Assembly: GCF_021032705.1 (NCBI RefSeq) | Contig: NZ_JAHVXI010000003.1 | Coordinates: 300,042-364,041 of the forward strand | DNA length: 64,000 nt | Origin: Psychroserpens luteolus | GTDB lineage: Bacteria; Bacteroidota; Bacteroidia; Flavobacteriales; Flavobacteriaceae | Reading direction: 5' to 3' | Shown: positions 17,032 to 26,227 of the stretch, one piece after another | Position numbering within the stretch: position 1 is the stretch's first letter | Layout of the letters: the number at the start of each line of letters is the position of its first letter | Notes under the pieces: generated by a model | What the model saw: only the letters and a program-made list of their open reading frames with translations | What the model was told of the DNA's origin: nothing | Database searches by the model: none | Translations under genes and position numbers: made by a program

Positions 17032-17556
17032 TTGTCGAAATCCCTACATCAAAATATCTGTGATAAATTCCGCTTCTCCAAGTTGTATGAGAAGTATGCT
17101 CAAAGCTTGAGTAATATCCTATATTACAAGTATGGTGATTTGCTAAACCCTGCCGACAAGGTTCAGGATGCATTTATTAAACTATGGGAGAATTGTGCAA
17201 AAGTGACTCCAGAAACTGCTAAATCCTATTTATACAAGACAGCAAACAATATGATGCTCAATGAAGTGAAGCATCAAAAAGTAGTTTTAAAATATCAGCA
17301 GATCAAACCAAAGGATTATACTAACGAATCTCCTGAATTTGTTCTGAGAAAAAAAGAATTCTTAAAACGTTATGAGGCCGTATTATCTAACTTAAAGCAC
17401 GAAGAAAGAACAGCATTTTTACTCAGTAAAATAGATGGAAAAACTCATAAGGAAATAGCTGAAATTATGGGAGTAACGAAGAAAGTCACCGAGCATCGCA
17501 TATATGCGGCCTTTAATAAACTAAAGGATCAATTAATTGAGCTTAGAAAAAAATAA
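17032..17556 (+). CDS. ECF RNA polymerase sigma factor (FecI-like)
   Basis: A 174-residue ECF sigma factor: region 2 (FSKLYEKYAQSLSNILYYKYGD...KVQDAFIKLWEN) and region 4 (LSNLKHEERTAFLLSKIDGKTHKEIAEIMGVTKKVTEHRIYAAFNKLKDQL). It starts with TTG: a stop codon lies 21 bases upstream in frame and no ATG intervenes. It is followed by an anti-sigma factor and a TonB-dependent receptor with an STN domain, the classical cell-surface signalling trio. Unlike most such trios it has the regulon operator in front, so its level may be set by the island regulator. Confidence 0.88.
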   Translation: MSKSLHQNICDKFRFSKLYEKYAQSLSNILYYKYGDLLNPADKVQDAFIKLWENCAKVTPETAKSYLYKTANNMMLNEVKHQKVVLKYQQIKPKDYTNESPEFVLRKKEFLKRYEAVLSNLKHEERTAFLLSKIDGKTHKEIAEIMGVTKKVTEHRIYAAFNKLKDQLIELRKK

Positions 17557-17605
17557 TCTTGGGACTTCTTAATATTTAGTTGTTTTAATATTAGAACATG
17601 ACGTG

Positions 17606-18508
17606 ATGGATAAAGAATACATAATTAAAAAATGGTTACAAAATGACTTATCTCCAAGTGAGAAAGTAACTTTCGATTCATTTGATGATGCTGAGCTTTA
17701 TGAAGAAATCATTCAAGAAGCACAGCGATTTAAAGGTGATACTCATGCTAAAGTTGATTCATTTGAAGTATTGGACAAAAAATTAGACTCCAAGAAGAGT
17801 ACTTCGATACATTGGATAAAGATTGTTTCAAGTATAGCTGCTATTCTTGTTGTTGGTTTTGCGTTATTTACATTAATTAATAAAGATCAAATAATTTCAT
17901 TTAAGACTGATTTAGCTCAAAATGAAAATATAACCTTACCAGATAACTCAATTGTTAGTCTAAATGAATTATCAGAGTTAGAATACATTAGTACTGATTG
18001 GAATGAGAATAGATCATTAGATCTGCGTGGTGAAGCTTTCTTCGATGTAGAAAAAGGAAAACAGTTTGAAGTGCATACCGATTTTGGAAAAGTAACTGTA
18101 TTAGGTACAGAATTTAATGTCTTATCACGTGATAGCATTTTTAAGGTGTCTTGTTATGAAGGACTTGTGCAAGTCACTTACAACAATACTGATGTTAAAT
18201 TACCTGCTGGTACAGAATTTACATTAACATCAGGTAAAGGTTCTAAATCAAGTATTGTTATTGCTGAACCATATTGGTTAAAAAACATGAGTGTCTTTGA
18301 AAATGCAACATTGGAGAATGTCCTTTTAGAGTTTGAAAAGCGATACAGTATTAAAGTGAATTACCAAATAGATAAGACTTTGAATTTTACTGGTGCTTTT
18401 GAACACAACAATCTTGAAAATGCTTTAAAATCTATTACCCAACCCCTTAATTTGACCTACAGCATCCAGAACAACAACGAGGTCATTATAAGGCATGTGC
18501 AGGACTAA
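17606..18508 (+). CDS. FecR-family anti-sigma factor
   Basis: A 300-residue single-pass inner-membrane protein. The first 75 residues are the cytoplasmic sigma-binding part, one transmembrane helix follows (IVSSIAAILVVGFALFTLI), then a periplasmic FecR domain (LPDNSIVSLNELSEL...RGEAFFDVEKGKQFEVHTDFGKVTVLGTEFNV) and a C-terminal DUF4974 domain (LENVLLEFEKRYSIKVNY). It would hold the sigma factor until the receptor signals. The frame opens with GTG at 17603; the ATG at 17606 is preferred. It overlaps the receptor gene by 14 bases. Confidence 0.9.
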   Translation: MDKEYIIKKWLQNDLSPSEKVTFDSFDDAELYEEIIQEAQRFKGDTHAKVDSFEVLDKKLDSKKSTSIHWIKIVSSIAAILVVGFALFTLINKDQIISFKTDLAQNENITLPDNSIVSLNELSELEYISTDWNENRSLDLRGEAFFDVEKGKQFEVHTDFGKVTVLGTEFNVLSRDSIFKVSCYEGLVQVTYNNTDVKLPAGTEFTLTSGKGSKSSIVIAEPYWLKNMSVFENATLENVLLEFEKRYSIKVNYQIDKTLNFTGAFEHNNLENALKSITQPLNLTYSIQNNNEVIIRHVQD

Positions 18509-21002
18509 CTCATACATACTACAGCTCATCTTTTGCTTGTCGTTATTTGCAGCGCAAGGTCAAAGTACAGCATCTAAAATTCCAATTTCTGATGTGCTAG
18601 AACAAATCACGAAAACACACGCTATTAAATTTAATTATGAGAGTAGTCTATTAAAAGATATAACTGTGGTTCCTGTATCAAATGAGTTAAGCTTATCTGC
18701 AACAATTAAGAATCTTGAAAAGCAAACACATTTAGTTTTTGAAAAGGTTAGTGATTTTGTATACACCATTACCAAAGCCATACGCTTTTGTGGTTATATA
18801 AAAGATTTCGAATTACAAGAACCACTTTCTGGAGCCACCATTAATGGTAAGTTTGCTTATGCTATAACCGATGAGAATGGGTATTTTGACATAGAGCTTA
18901 AAGCCCTGAACGAAGTATTGACCATTAGACATATTGGATTTAAGACTATTGAACGTCAAGCGAGGTTTTTTAATTTAGAGGATTGCGGAACGATTTCCAT
19001 GTTAATACAACAAGAAGTTATAGCACCTGTACTCATAGAAACTTACCTTGTTAGAGGTATCGACAAAAGGCAAGATTGGACAACCTCAATTGACTATGAA
19101 CGCTTTAGTCTTTTACCTGGTTTAATTGAATCTGATGTACTTCAAACCGTTCAAGCGTTGCCTAGCATTTTAAGTGTTGATGAAACGGTTTCAAACATCA
19201 ATATTAGAGGCGGTTCTCATGACCAGAACCTCATTCTTTGGGATGATATTAAAATGTATCAGACTGGACATTTCTTCGGACTTATATCTAGTTTTAATCC
19301 GTTAATGACCCAAACGGCTACTGTTATCAATAACGGTACAGATGTAGCACTTACTGATGGTGTTTCGGGAACTATTCATATGCAAACCGATACACAAATT
19401 GATTCAAAATTTAATGGTGTTTTCGGACTTAATTTTTTAAATACAGAATTATTTACCAACATTCCTATAAGCCAAAAATCATCTCTTCAAATTGCGTCAA
19501 GAACATCTTTAGATGACATCATTAGAACACCAACATATGATGTCTATTTTGATAGGGTAACCCAAGATACAGAGGCCGAGAACAATGACTCCAATACTAC
19601 GTCTGCTTCTAATCAAGAATTTAACTTCTATGATGCGTCATTAAGGTGGCTATACCATCCAACAAACAACGATTTTATTAGATTGAATTTTAATATTGTA
19701 AACAATGATTTGAGTTTTAATGAAACAGCAAATGTCAATGGTGCATTAAGAACGCGAAGTAGTAATGTGTCTCAAAACAGTTTTGCTATTGGTCTCAACT
19801 ACAGAAGACAATGGAACGATCAACTCCAAAGCATAATAAACATCTATGAAACTGATTACAAGCTACAATCATTGAATGCCGATATATTATCTGAGCAATT
19901 GTTTTTACAAGAGAATGTTGTTTCCGAAACAAGTATTAAAGTTGATAATAGTTATGAGAAAAATGGATGGCGTTTTAATCTTGGGTATCAGTTTACAGAA
20001 ACAGAAGTAATCAATTTAAACGACATTGACTTACCTAGATTTGTTAGACGTGATGAAGAAATCCTTAGAGAACATGGCGCTTTTGCTCAAGCTTGGTATC
20101 GAAATCCTACCAACAATTTTTCAGTAAGAGGAGGCATTAGAGCAAATTACCTCACTAGGTTTGAAACACTAATTGTTGAACCTAGATTAAGCATAAGGCA
20201 ATCTATTGGAGAGCATATAGAAATTGAAGCTCAGGGCGAATTTAAGCATCAAAGTACCTCACAGATAGTCAATTTCCAAAATGACTTTTTAGGTATCGAA
20301 AAAAGACGTTGGCAATTAACAGATAATGATAGTATTCCAATCATTCGCAGTAAACAAGCTTCTATTGGAGTCATATATAAAAATAGTGGCTGGCTATTAG
20401 ATGCTAAAGGGTATTATAAACGTGTAAATGGTATAACGACACAAAGCCAAAGTTTTACAACCAAATACGAGTTTGCGAAAGAAAAAGGGAGCTATGATGC
20501 CTATGGTTTTGAGTTTCTATTTAGGAAGACGTTCAGTAATTTTAATAGTTGGTTAAGTTATTCTTACATAAACAACACCTATACTTTCGAAGCACTTGAA
20601 GAGATTGAATTTCCTAGTAATTTTGATATTACACACTCGATAACTCTTGGGACTACGTATAGCAGCACATCTTGGAACATTTCAGCAGGAATCAATTATA
20701 GAACAGGAAACCCTACATCAATTCCTCTAAATGGGAATGAAATTATAGATGATGATGTGAACTTTGATTTAGCCAATACTGAAAGATTACAAGATTACTT
20801 AAGACTTGATGCTTCAGCGATTTATAAATTTAAAATCAGTGATAAATTCCATTCCGAAATAGGCGCTTCAATATGGAATATTTCAAATAGAGAAAATACA
20901 ATTAACAATTATTATAGAGTCAATGACAATAATACTGTAGATGGATTTTCAAGATTTTCATTGGGCTTGACTACAAATGCTGTGGTACGTGTTTATTTTT
21001 AA
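18495..21002 (+). CDS. TonB-dependent receptor with STN signalling domain
   Basis: An 835-residue outer-membrane receptor. Order of parts: signal peptide (LIFCLSLFAAQGQ), STN domain (about 26-95) that contacts FecR, carboxypeptidase-regulatory-like domain (about 97-160), plug domain (NINIRGGSHDQNLILWDD) and a 22-strand barrel ending in the aromatic VVRVYF. No SusD-like partner follows, so this is more like a siderophore, cofactor or peptide receptor than a glycan one. The acidic lipoproteins divergently encoded upstream may present the ligand. Confidence 0.9.
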   Translation: MCRTNSYILQLIFCLSLFAAQGQSTASKIPISDVLEQITKTHAIKFNYESSLLKDITVVPVSNELSLSATIKNLEKQTHLVFEKVSDFVYTITKAIRFCGYIKDFELQEPLSGATINGKFAYAITDENGYFDIELKALNEVLTIRHIGFKTIERQARFFNLEDCGTISMLIQQEVIAPVLIETYLVRGIDKRQDWTTSIDYERFSLLPGLIESDVLQTVQALPSILSVDETVSNINIRGGSHDQNLILWDDIKMYQTGHFFGLISSFNPLMTQTATVINNGTDVALTDGVSGTIHMQTDTQIDSKFNGVFGLNFLNTELFTNIPISQKSSLQIASRTSLDDIIRTPTYDVYFDRVTQDTEAENNDSNTTSASNQEFNFYDASLRWLYHPTNNDFIRLNFNIVNNDLSFNETANVNGALRTRSSNVSQNSFAIGLNYRRQWNDQLQSIINIYETDYKLQSLNADILSEQLFLQENVVSETSIKVDNSYEKNGWRFNLGYQFTETEVINLNDIDLPRFVRRDEEILREHGAFAQAWYRNPTNNFSVRGGIRANYLTRFETLIVEPRLSIRQSIGEHIEIEAQGEFKHQSTSQIVNFQNDFLGIEKRRWQLTDNDSIPIIRSKQASIGVIYKNSGWLLDAKGYYKRVNGITTQSQSFTTKYEFAKEKGSYDAYGFEFLFRKTFSNFNSWLSYSYINNTYTFEALEEIEFPSNFDITHSITLGTTYSSTSWNISAGINYRTGNPTSIPLNGNEIIDDDVNFDLANTERLQDYLRLDASAIYKFKISDKFHSEIGASIWNISNRENTINNYYRVNDNNTVDGFSRFSLGLTTNAVVRVYF

Positions 21003-21092
21003 AACATAGTTATAGAAAATTAATAGACCAAACCACTTTGATCGTTCTGGTAAGAAGCAAATTACAACCCTCTTCATTAATAATCCATGGCA

Positions 21093-21135
21093 TGAGCAAT
21101 ATCATTTCCCAGATGTCACATTATAAATAGATTTG
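21093..21135 (+). promoter_or_regulatory. Operator-promoter of lactate dehydrogenase gene
   Basis: Operator TGAGCAATATCA (21093-21104), 23-bp spacer, perfect -7 box TAGATTTG (21128-21135), 26 bases before the ATG. Confidence 0.6.
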
Positions 21136-21161
21136 CTCTATGTAACGTTTAGTCATAGAAC

Positions 21162-22154
21162 ATGAAAGTATTAATCTATAGTGCCAAAGATTTTGAGATT
21201 CCATATTTAAAACAAGCCAATAATAAGAAGCATACATTGAGCTTTACAGAAGAGGCCTTATCATCTGAAACAGCCATGAAAGCTGTAGGCTACGATGCTA
21301 TTTCAATTTTTTCGGCAGATGAAGCTTGTTTTATCACTATCGAAAAACTTAAGGATTTCGGTATAAAATATATAACACTTAGATCGGTTGGCTACGATAA
21401 TGTCAACTTAAGAACTGCCAAGCGATTACATATAAAAGTCGCAAACGTACCTGCCTATTCGCCGTATGCTATTGCCGAACACGCTGTCGCGCTATTGCAA
21501 ACATTAAACAGAAAGTTAATTGAATCCAATTTTAGAGTCAATCACTATAATTTTAACCTCAATGGTCTTGTTGGTTTTGATCTCAACCAAAAGACCGTCG
21601 GTATTATTGGCACAGGAAAAATTGGGGCTGTCATGAGTCGGATAATGCATGGTTTTGGTTGCATCTTATTAGGCTATGACATCGAAGAAAATGAAACATT
21701 GAAAGAACGCTATAATATGCGCTACACGACGTTAAAGGAATTATGTAATCAAGCAGATATTATCTCTTTACACCTTCCTTTAAATACCGAAACCCATCAA
21801 CTCATCAATGACGATTTAATTTCTGAAATGAAAGATGGAGTTATTCTTATTAATACTGCTAGAGGTGCTATTATCAATACAGAAGATGTCATAGAAGGTC
21901 TTAAAAACAAAAAGATTGGTGCTCTAGGCATAGATGTTTATGAAAATGAAAAAAACATATTTTTTAAAAATCGCTCTCAAGAATTACCTAATGACGATCT
22001 CCTTCTGAAATTAAATGCTATGCCAAATGTGTTAATAACGGGACACCATGCCTTTTTAACCGAAGAAGCACTCACAAATATTGCAGAAACCACTATCTAT
22101 AATTTAAATTGCTGGGCTTCTGGTAAAGACACCGAAAACGAATTAACTAATTAG
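21162..22154 (+). CDS. ldhA: NAD-dependent D-lactate dehydrogenase (LdhA type)
   Basis: A 330-residue member of the D-2-hydroxyacid dehydrogenases. NAD-binding GTGKIG motif (150-155), catalytic Arg234 (NTARG), Glu in DVYENE (about 262) and His in TGHHAF (about 295): the same positions and spacing as E. coli LdhA, including the DVYENE...FF segment that is typical of lactate-specific enzymes. It reduces pyruvate to D-lactate and regenerates NAD+ when respiration is limited, which fits control by an FNR-like operator. Confidence 0.88.
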   Translation: MKVLIYSAKDFEIPYLKQANNKKHTLSFTEEALSSETAMKAVGYDAISIFSADEACFITIEKLKDFGIKYITLRSVGYDNVNLRTAKRLHIKVANVPAYSPYAIAEHAVALLQTLNRKLIESNFRVNHYNFNLNGLVGFDLNQKTVGIIGTGKIGAVMSRIMHGFGCILLGYDIEENETLKERYNMRYTTLKELCNQADIISLHLPLNTETHQLINDDLISEMKDGVILINTARGAIINTEDVIEGLKNKKIGALGIDVYENEKNIFFKNRSQELPNDDLLLKLNAMPNVLITGHHAFLTEEALTNIAETTIYNLNCWASGKDTENELTN

Positions 22155-22367
22155 TTTATTTTCAGTACCGACAATTGGGTAACCTATTCTGGATAGTACA
22201 CGTTTTGCATTGTCGAAATCGTAATGAGTTTGAAAATCAAAAGAGGTTGTATTAGCTTCAATATTCACATCAACATCACTAATATGTTTTACCTGAGATA
22301 ATGCATTAACTATGGTTCTTTTACAACCACAACTCTTCAGGTTTTCTATATGAACTGTTGCTCTCAT
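22143..22367 (-). CDS. Small HMA-like metal-binding protein
   Basis: A 74-residue protein with the beta-alpha-beta-beta-alpha-beta pattern of heavy-metal-associated domains. The metal loop reads LKSCGCKRTI, so the two cysteines are separated by one residue rather than two. It may be a cytosolic copper chaperone-like or a degenerate domain. It overlaps the 3' end of the lactate dehydrogenase gene by 12 bases on the opposite strand and has its own operator-promoter. Confidence 0.72.
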   Translation of the reverse strand: MRATVHIENLKSCGCKRTIVNALSQVKHISDVDVNIEANTTSFDFQTHYDFDNAKRVLSRIGYPIVGTENKLIS

Positions 22368-22385
22368 GATACAATTTTTCGGTCC

Positions 22386-22428
22386 TTAAACTAGTTGAAA
22401 TACTCCACTAATGAAATGATATTCATCA
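22386..22428 (-). promoter_or_regulatory. Operator-promoter between HMA gene and mlaE
   Basis: Operator TGATATTCATCA (22417-22428). On the minus strand a 23-bp spacer leads to TAGTTTAA (22386-22393), a slightly degenerate -7 box for the HMA gene. The mlaE gene on the plus strand has its own perfect -7 box TACATTTG at 22475-22482, 46 bp from the operator, so control of mlaE by the same site is uncertain. Confidence 0.5.
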
Positions 22429-22497
22429 GTATCAATAGCTGATACAAATCATTTGACACACCGCAGCTTAACCATACATTTGAATTGAATATTACCG

Positions 22498-23286
22498 ATG
22501 TATATGTTGGGATTCAAATCTATAAACGCACAACTGAAAGCCTTTCTAATTGAAATGGGAGAGCTTTCATACTTCACTTCAAGATTTTTAAAGGAAGCAT
22601 TTAAACGTCCTTTTGAATTCAAAGAATTACTAAAACAATGCTATAATATGGGCAACCGTTCTCTCCTATTGGTTGGCATTACTGGTTTTATTATTGGATT
22701 GGTATTGACCTTGCAAACAAGACCAACTTTGACTGAGTTTGGTGCTGTATCATGGATGCCTTCAATGGTTGGCATTTCGATAGTGAGAGAAATAGGTCCG
22801 ATTATAACTGCTTTAGTTTGTGCTGGTAGAATTGGATCTGGAATTGGCGCCGAATTAGGTTCAATGCGTGTAACAGAACAAATCGACGCCATGGAAGTTT
22901 CTGGTACAAATCCGTTTAAATACTTAGTCGTTACTAGAGTTTTGGCTGTTACCTTAATGCTACCTTTATTAGTGATTTTAGGAGATGCTATTGCCTTATT
23001 TGGTTCTTATTTAGTTGAACATGTAAAAGGCAATGTCTCATTTATGCTCTTTTTTAACCAAGTATTTGATTCGCTTGAATTTGGAGATATTGTACCTGCA
23101 ACGGTGAAATCTTTCTTTTTTGGTTTAGCCATAGGAATCGTTGGCTGTTTTAAAGGGTATTACTGTAAAAAAGGAACGGCTGGTGTTGGAAAAGCAGCAA
23201 ACTCTGCTGTGGTATTTACCTCATTGTTACTATTTGTAATTGACTTCATTGCTGTTTTTGTAACCGATATATTTTACGATCTATGA
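22498..23286 (+). CDS. mlaE: MlaE-type ABC transporter permease
   Basis: A 262-residue permease of the MlaE/YrbE family: five to six membrane segments and the conserved EIGPIITALVCAGRIGSGIGAELGSM motif that contacts the ATPase. With the next two genes it forms a phospholipid transport system between inner and outer membranes. MlaA, MlaB and MlaC homologues are not next to it. Start ATG 22498, 16 bases after a perfect TACATTTG -7 box. Confidence 0.88.
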   Translation: MYMLGFKSINAQLKAFLIEMGELSYFTSRFLKEAFKRPFEFKELLKQCYNMGNRSLLLVGITGFIIGLVLTLQTRPTLTEFGAVSWMPSMVGISIVREIGPIITALVCAGRIGSGIGAELGSMRVTEQIDAMEVSGTNPFKYLVVTRVLAVTLMLPLLVILGDAIALFGSYLVEHVKGNVSFMLFFNQVFDSLEFGDIVPATVKSFFFGLAIGIVGCFKGYYCKKGTAGVGKAANSAVVFTSLLLFVIDFIAVFVTDIFYDL

Positions 23287-24044
23287 TTGAGAAAAAAAAC
23301 ATATCGACCCAAGATACAGTACTTCACATCAAAGATTTACACAAAAGCTTTGGCGATAATCATGTACTTAACGGCTTTAACATGCAATTATACCAAGGCG
23401 AGAACTTAGTTATTATGGGAAAATCGGGATCGGGAAAATCGGTTATGATAAAATGCTTGGTTGGATTAATGGAAGCCGATAGTGGTTCTATTTCTGTTAT
23501 GGGTAACGACATTACCAAATTAGATCAAGAAGCGCTGGATATTTTAAGAGCAGATATTGGCTTCCTGTTTCAAGGTAGTGCTTTGTACGATTCTATGACT
23601 GTAAGAGAAAATTTAGAGTTTCCGTTACGTCGACACACAAAGAAATTTGGAGAAGCCATAGATACTCATGCTCTAGTTATTGAGGCCTTGGAGAATGTTG
23701 GATTGGCAGATGCCATAGACTTAATGCCATCGGAATTATCTGGAGGTATGAAACGACGAATTGCCTTAGCAAGAACACTAATCTTACAGCCGAAAATTAT
23801 TCTATATGATGAACCCACTAGTGGATTAGATCCTATTACTGCTAAAGAAATCATCATTTTAATGCAAGACATTCAGAAAAAATACAACACATCTTCACTC
23901 ATCATTACGCATGATGTGGATTGTGCCAGAGTAATTGCAGATAGAATGATACTACTTATAGATGGAACAAATTATGCCGTTGGCACTTTTAATGAATTAT
24001 CAAACCAAGAAGATCCAAAAATAAAAGCCTTCTTTAAACACTGA
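23283..24044 (+). CDS. mlaF: MlaF-type ABC transporter ATP-binding protein
   Basis: A 253-residue ABC ATPase with Walker A (GKSGSGKS), Q-loop (GFLFQGSALYDSMTV), signature (ELSGGMKRRIALAR) and Walker B (IILYDEPTSGLD). The GSALYDS segment after the Q-loop and the GGMKRR signature are typical of MlaF. Its ATG overlaps the permease stop (23283-23286), so the two are translationally coupled. It powers lipid transport by MlaE. Confidence 0.92.
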   Translation: MIEKKNISTQDTVLHIKDLHKSFGDNHVLNGFNMQLYQGENLVIMGKSGSGKSVMIKCLVGLMEADSGSISVMGNDITKLDQEALDILRADIGFLFQGSALYDSMTVRENLEFPLRRHTKKFGEAIDTHALVIEALENVGLADAIDLMPSELSGGMKRRIALARTLILQPKIILYDEPTSGLDPITAKEIIILMQDIQKKYNTSSLIITHDVDCARVIADRMILLIDGTNYAVGTFNELSNQEDPKIKAFFKH

Positions 24045-24050
24045 ACGATC

Positions 24051-25043
24051 ATGAAACATTCAAACGCACAGAAACTACGATTAGGCACATTTGTTATTAT
24101 TAGCACGATTATTTTTATTATCGCAGTATATCTCATAGGGCAACGTCAGAACATGTTTAATAAAACATTTACAATAAGTGCCTATTTTCAAAATGTAAAT
24201 GGGTTACAAAAAGGAAATAATGTAAGGTACTCAGGTATTGACATAGGGACGGTTAAAGACATCACCATGATTAATGATTCTACTATAAAAGTAGATATGA
24301 ACATCCAAGAAAAAATCATCGCTCATATTAAAAAAAATGGTATTGCAACAATTGGATCCGATGGTTTGGTTGGTAATATGATCGTAAACATTGTTCCTGG
24401 TAAAGGCCATTCAGAAATGATAAGCAATGGAGATGTTATTGAATCCTACAGTAAAATTGGAGCAGATGATATTTTAAGCACATTAAGCGTGAGTTCTGAA
24501 AATGCAGCCATACTCACAGCAGACCTACTAAAGATTACCAATGCCATGACCGAAGGAAAAGGGACATTAGGTGTATTACTTAATGACACTATTATGGCCA
24601 AAGAGTTGCGACAATCTGTTACTAATCTCAAAACAGCAAGTTATGGTGCAACAAAGTCAATCACAGATCTCAATGACATCATATACTCACTTAAGACAAA
24701 TGACAATACTGTTTTAGGTATGTTAATTAATGATTCTATTTCAGGAAAAAAACTAAAATCTATTGTAAACAACCTTGAATCTTCAAGTGTAGAGATAGAA
24801 AAAGCTGTTGGTAATATTAATACAATAGTTGATGATTTTAATTCGAGTGAAGGTGCTTTCAACTACATTGTAAAGGACTCTTCATTGGTAAATAATTTGA
24901 AGTCTACCTTAAAAAATATTAACGAAGGCACAGACAAATTCAACCAAAATATGGAAGCCTTAAAGCATAACTTCCTAACGCGAGGTTACTTTAGGAAACT
25001 CGAACGACAAGAAAAGAAGGAGGCAAACAATAAAAAAGATTAG
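24051..25043 (+). CDS. mlaD: MlaD family (MCE domain) lipid-binding protein
   Basis: A 330-residue protein with one N-terminal membrane anchor (FVIISTIIFIIAVYLIG), an MCE domain (about 40-125; FQNVNGLQKGNNVRYSGIDIGTV...IGSDGLVGNMIVNI) and a long helical C-terminal part with repeats of the type LL-ND-I/S. It would form the periplasmic hexameric ring of the Mla-like system. Six bases separate it from mlaF. Confidence 0.9.
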   Translation: MKHSNAQKLRLGTFVIISTIIFIIAVYLIGQRQNMFNKTFTISAYFQNVNGLQKGNNVRYSGIDIGTVKDITMINDSTIKVDMNIQEKIIAHIKKNGIATIGSDGLVGNMIVNIVPGKGHSEMISNGDVIESYSKIGADDILSTLSVSSENAAILTADLLKITNAMTEGKGTLGVLLNDTIMAKELRQSVTNLKTASYGATKSITDLNDIIYSLKTNDNTVLGMLINDSISGKKLKSIVNNLESSSVEIEKAVGNINTIVDDFNSSEGAFNYIVKDSSLVNNLKSTLKNINEGTDKFNQNMEALKHNFLTRGYFRKLERQEKKEANNKKD

Positions 25044-25046
25044 ATT

Positions 25047-25535
25047 ATGAAAATTGAACATCTAGAAGAACGTGTTATAGATTACAAAAACTCTATTAAA
25101 ACCGTTGTTGATAAAAAGATACTTTGGGAAACCAAAACTAAAGCATTAATAAGTAATACACTTAAGGCCATTTGCAAACAATATGATATTGGATGGAAAG
25201 TACAAGAACTCAAATGGATTGGAACAAACGAAGCGGTAAATATCACTTTTGATTCATTTCCTAAAGAACTTATTGACTGTACTAATCAAATTCCTGCTTA
25301 TCAATTCATTATTGGTGGCGCTCTCGTGTTTTCTCAGTCCTATACTGGAGATGTCCATACCTTTATTTTATTTCCATATCTCGAACAAATACCGTTAGAA
25401 AGTAGTAGTGTAGAATTAGAAACCTATAATCCTACAGATATTTCAGAAAAATTAATTGTGGAAAAGGTAGATGAGTTCTTGAAAGAAATGATTAAGTGGG
25501 AAGTACCAACTACTAAAAATAAGCTAGGATATTAA
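25047..25535 (+). CDS. Unknown protein co-transcribed with mlaEFD
   Basis: A 162-residue soluble protein without signal peptide. It starts three bases after the mlaD stop, so it is the fourth gene of the lipid-transport operon. No family recognised. The central part (YQFIIGGALVFSQSYTGDVHTFILFPYLE) is beta-rich and the ends are helical. A cytoplasmic partner of the transporter is possible by position only. Confidence 0.7.
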   Translation: MKIEHLEERVIDYKNSIKTVVDKKILWETKTKALISNTLKAICKQYDIGWKVQELKWIGTNEAVNITFDSFPKELIDCTNQIPAYQFIIGGALVFSQSYTGDVHTFILFPYLEQIPLESSSVELETYNPTDISEKLIVEKVDEFLKEMIKWEVPTTKNKLGY

Positions 25536-25541
25536 AATCAA

Positions 25542-25988
25542 TTAGAATTTAAACATGTCATTATAATTATGTCTAATCGTTGGGTGTATAGCTACGAAAA
25601 GAATAAGCATTGCCCAAAGCATGTAAAGCGTATGTAACCAATATACACTGTTTATAAGTACCTCTTGAACTTGAATCCAAATCATCAACGCAAAGGCCAA
25701 ATAGATAGTAAAAGACCATGACCAATGCATATCTTTAAAACAATTACACCATTGAGCAAATCGCGATGACGGTTTTTTTACTAGAGCAATGACGAGCAAT
25801 AAAGGCGCTATACCAAGTAAGAGTAGCAGAATAATTCCTGGAATTAAAAAATTACTAAAAGGAGAGGTTTCTAATAATGATAATGGCAATCCCAATGCTT
25901 CTCCGCTTGGCGAAACAACTAACAGACTTCCTCCATAAATGGCTCCGATTCCGAGAAATATTAACAAAAAATATAAAAATCTCTTCAC
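25542..25988 (-). CDS. Unknown four-helix membrane protein
   Basis: A 148-residue protein with four hydrophobic segments (FLLIFLGIGAIYGGSLLVV, FLIPGIILLLLLGIAPLLLVIALV, WSFTIYLAFALMIWIQVQ, LYMLWAMLILFVAI). The family is not recognised. It lies 32 bases downstream of the 22-residue peptide gene and is probably transcribed with it from the operator-promoter at 26111-26153. It converges with the mlaEFD operon with only six bases between the stops. Confidence 0.72.
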   Translation of the reverse strand: MKRFLYFLLIFLGIGAIYGGSLLVVSPSGEALGLPLSLLETSPFSNFLIPGIILLLLLGIAPLLLVIALVKKPSSRFAQWCNCFKDMHWSWSFTIYLAFALMIWIQVQEVLINSVYWLHTLYMLWAMLILFVAIHPTIRHNYNDMFKF

Positions 25989-26020
25989 TTTATTATTGGT
26001 TTATATGACAATGCCTAACT

Positions 26021-26089
26021 TTAGATACATAGAAAAGTAGAGAGTATTAAAAGCAATACAGCGCACAGCAGTTTAAAGTAAATTTTCAT
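26021..26089 (-). CDS. 22-residue hydrophobic peptide
   Basis: A short frame of 22 codons encoding a basic start (MKIYFK) followed by one hydrophobic helix (LLCAVLLLILSTFLCI). Its ATG lies 22 bases downstream of the -7 box of a regulon promoter (26111-26153), the same leader length as for annotated regulon genes, whereas the next larger gene would have a leader of more than 120 bases. It could be a single-pass membrane peptide that modulates a larger complex, or a leader peptide. Small size makes coding status uncertain. Confidence 0.45.
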   Translation of the reverse strand: MKIYFKLLCAVLLLILSTFLCI

Positions 26090-26110
26090 AATAGCACATA
26101 TATAATCTCT

Positions 26111-26153
26111 CTAATTTACCATCATACAAGCCAAACTAAAATGATATTAATCA
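26111..26153 (-). promoter_or_regulatory. Operator-promoter of peptide gene and 148-residue membrane protein
   Basis: Operator TGATATTAATCA (26142-26153), 23-bp spacer, TAAATTAG (26111-26118) at the -7 position (one mismatch to TAnnTTTG). Confidence 0.6.
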
Positions 26154-26227
26154 GTTTCAAGATCTGGATAAAGAAAAGCTGAACATCTCAGAAGAAATGC
26201 TCAGCTTATCACTTAGCTATTTATCCA

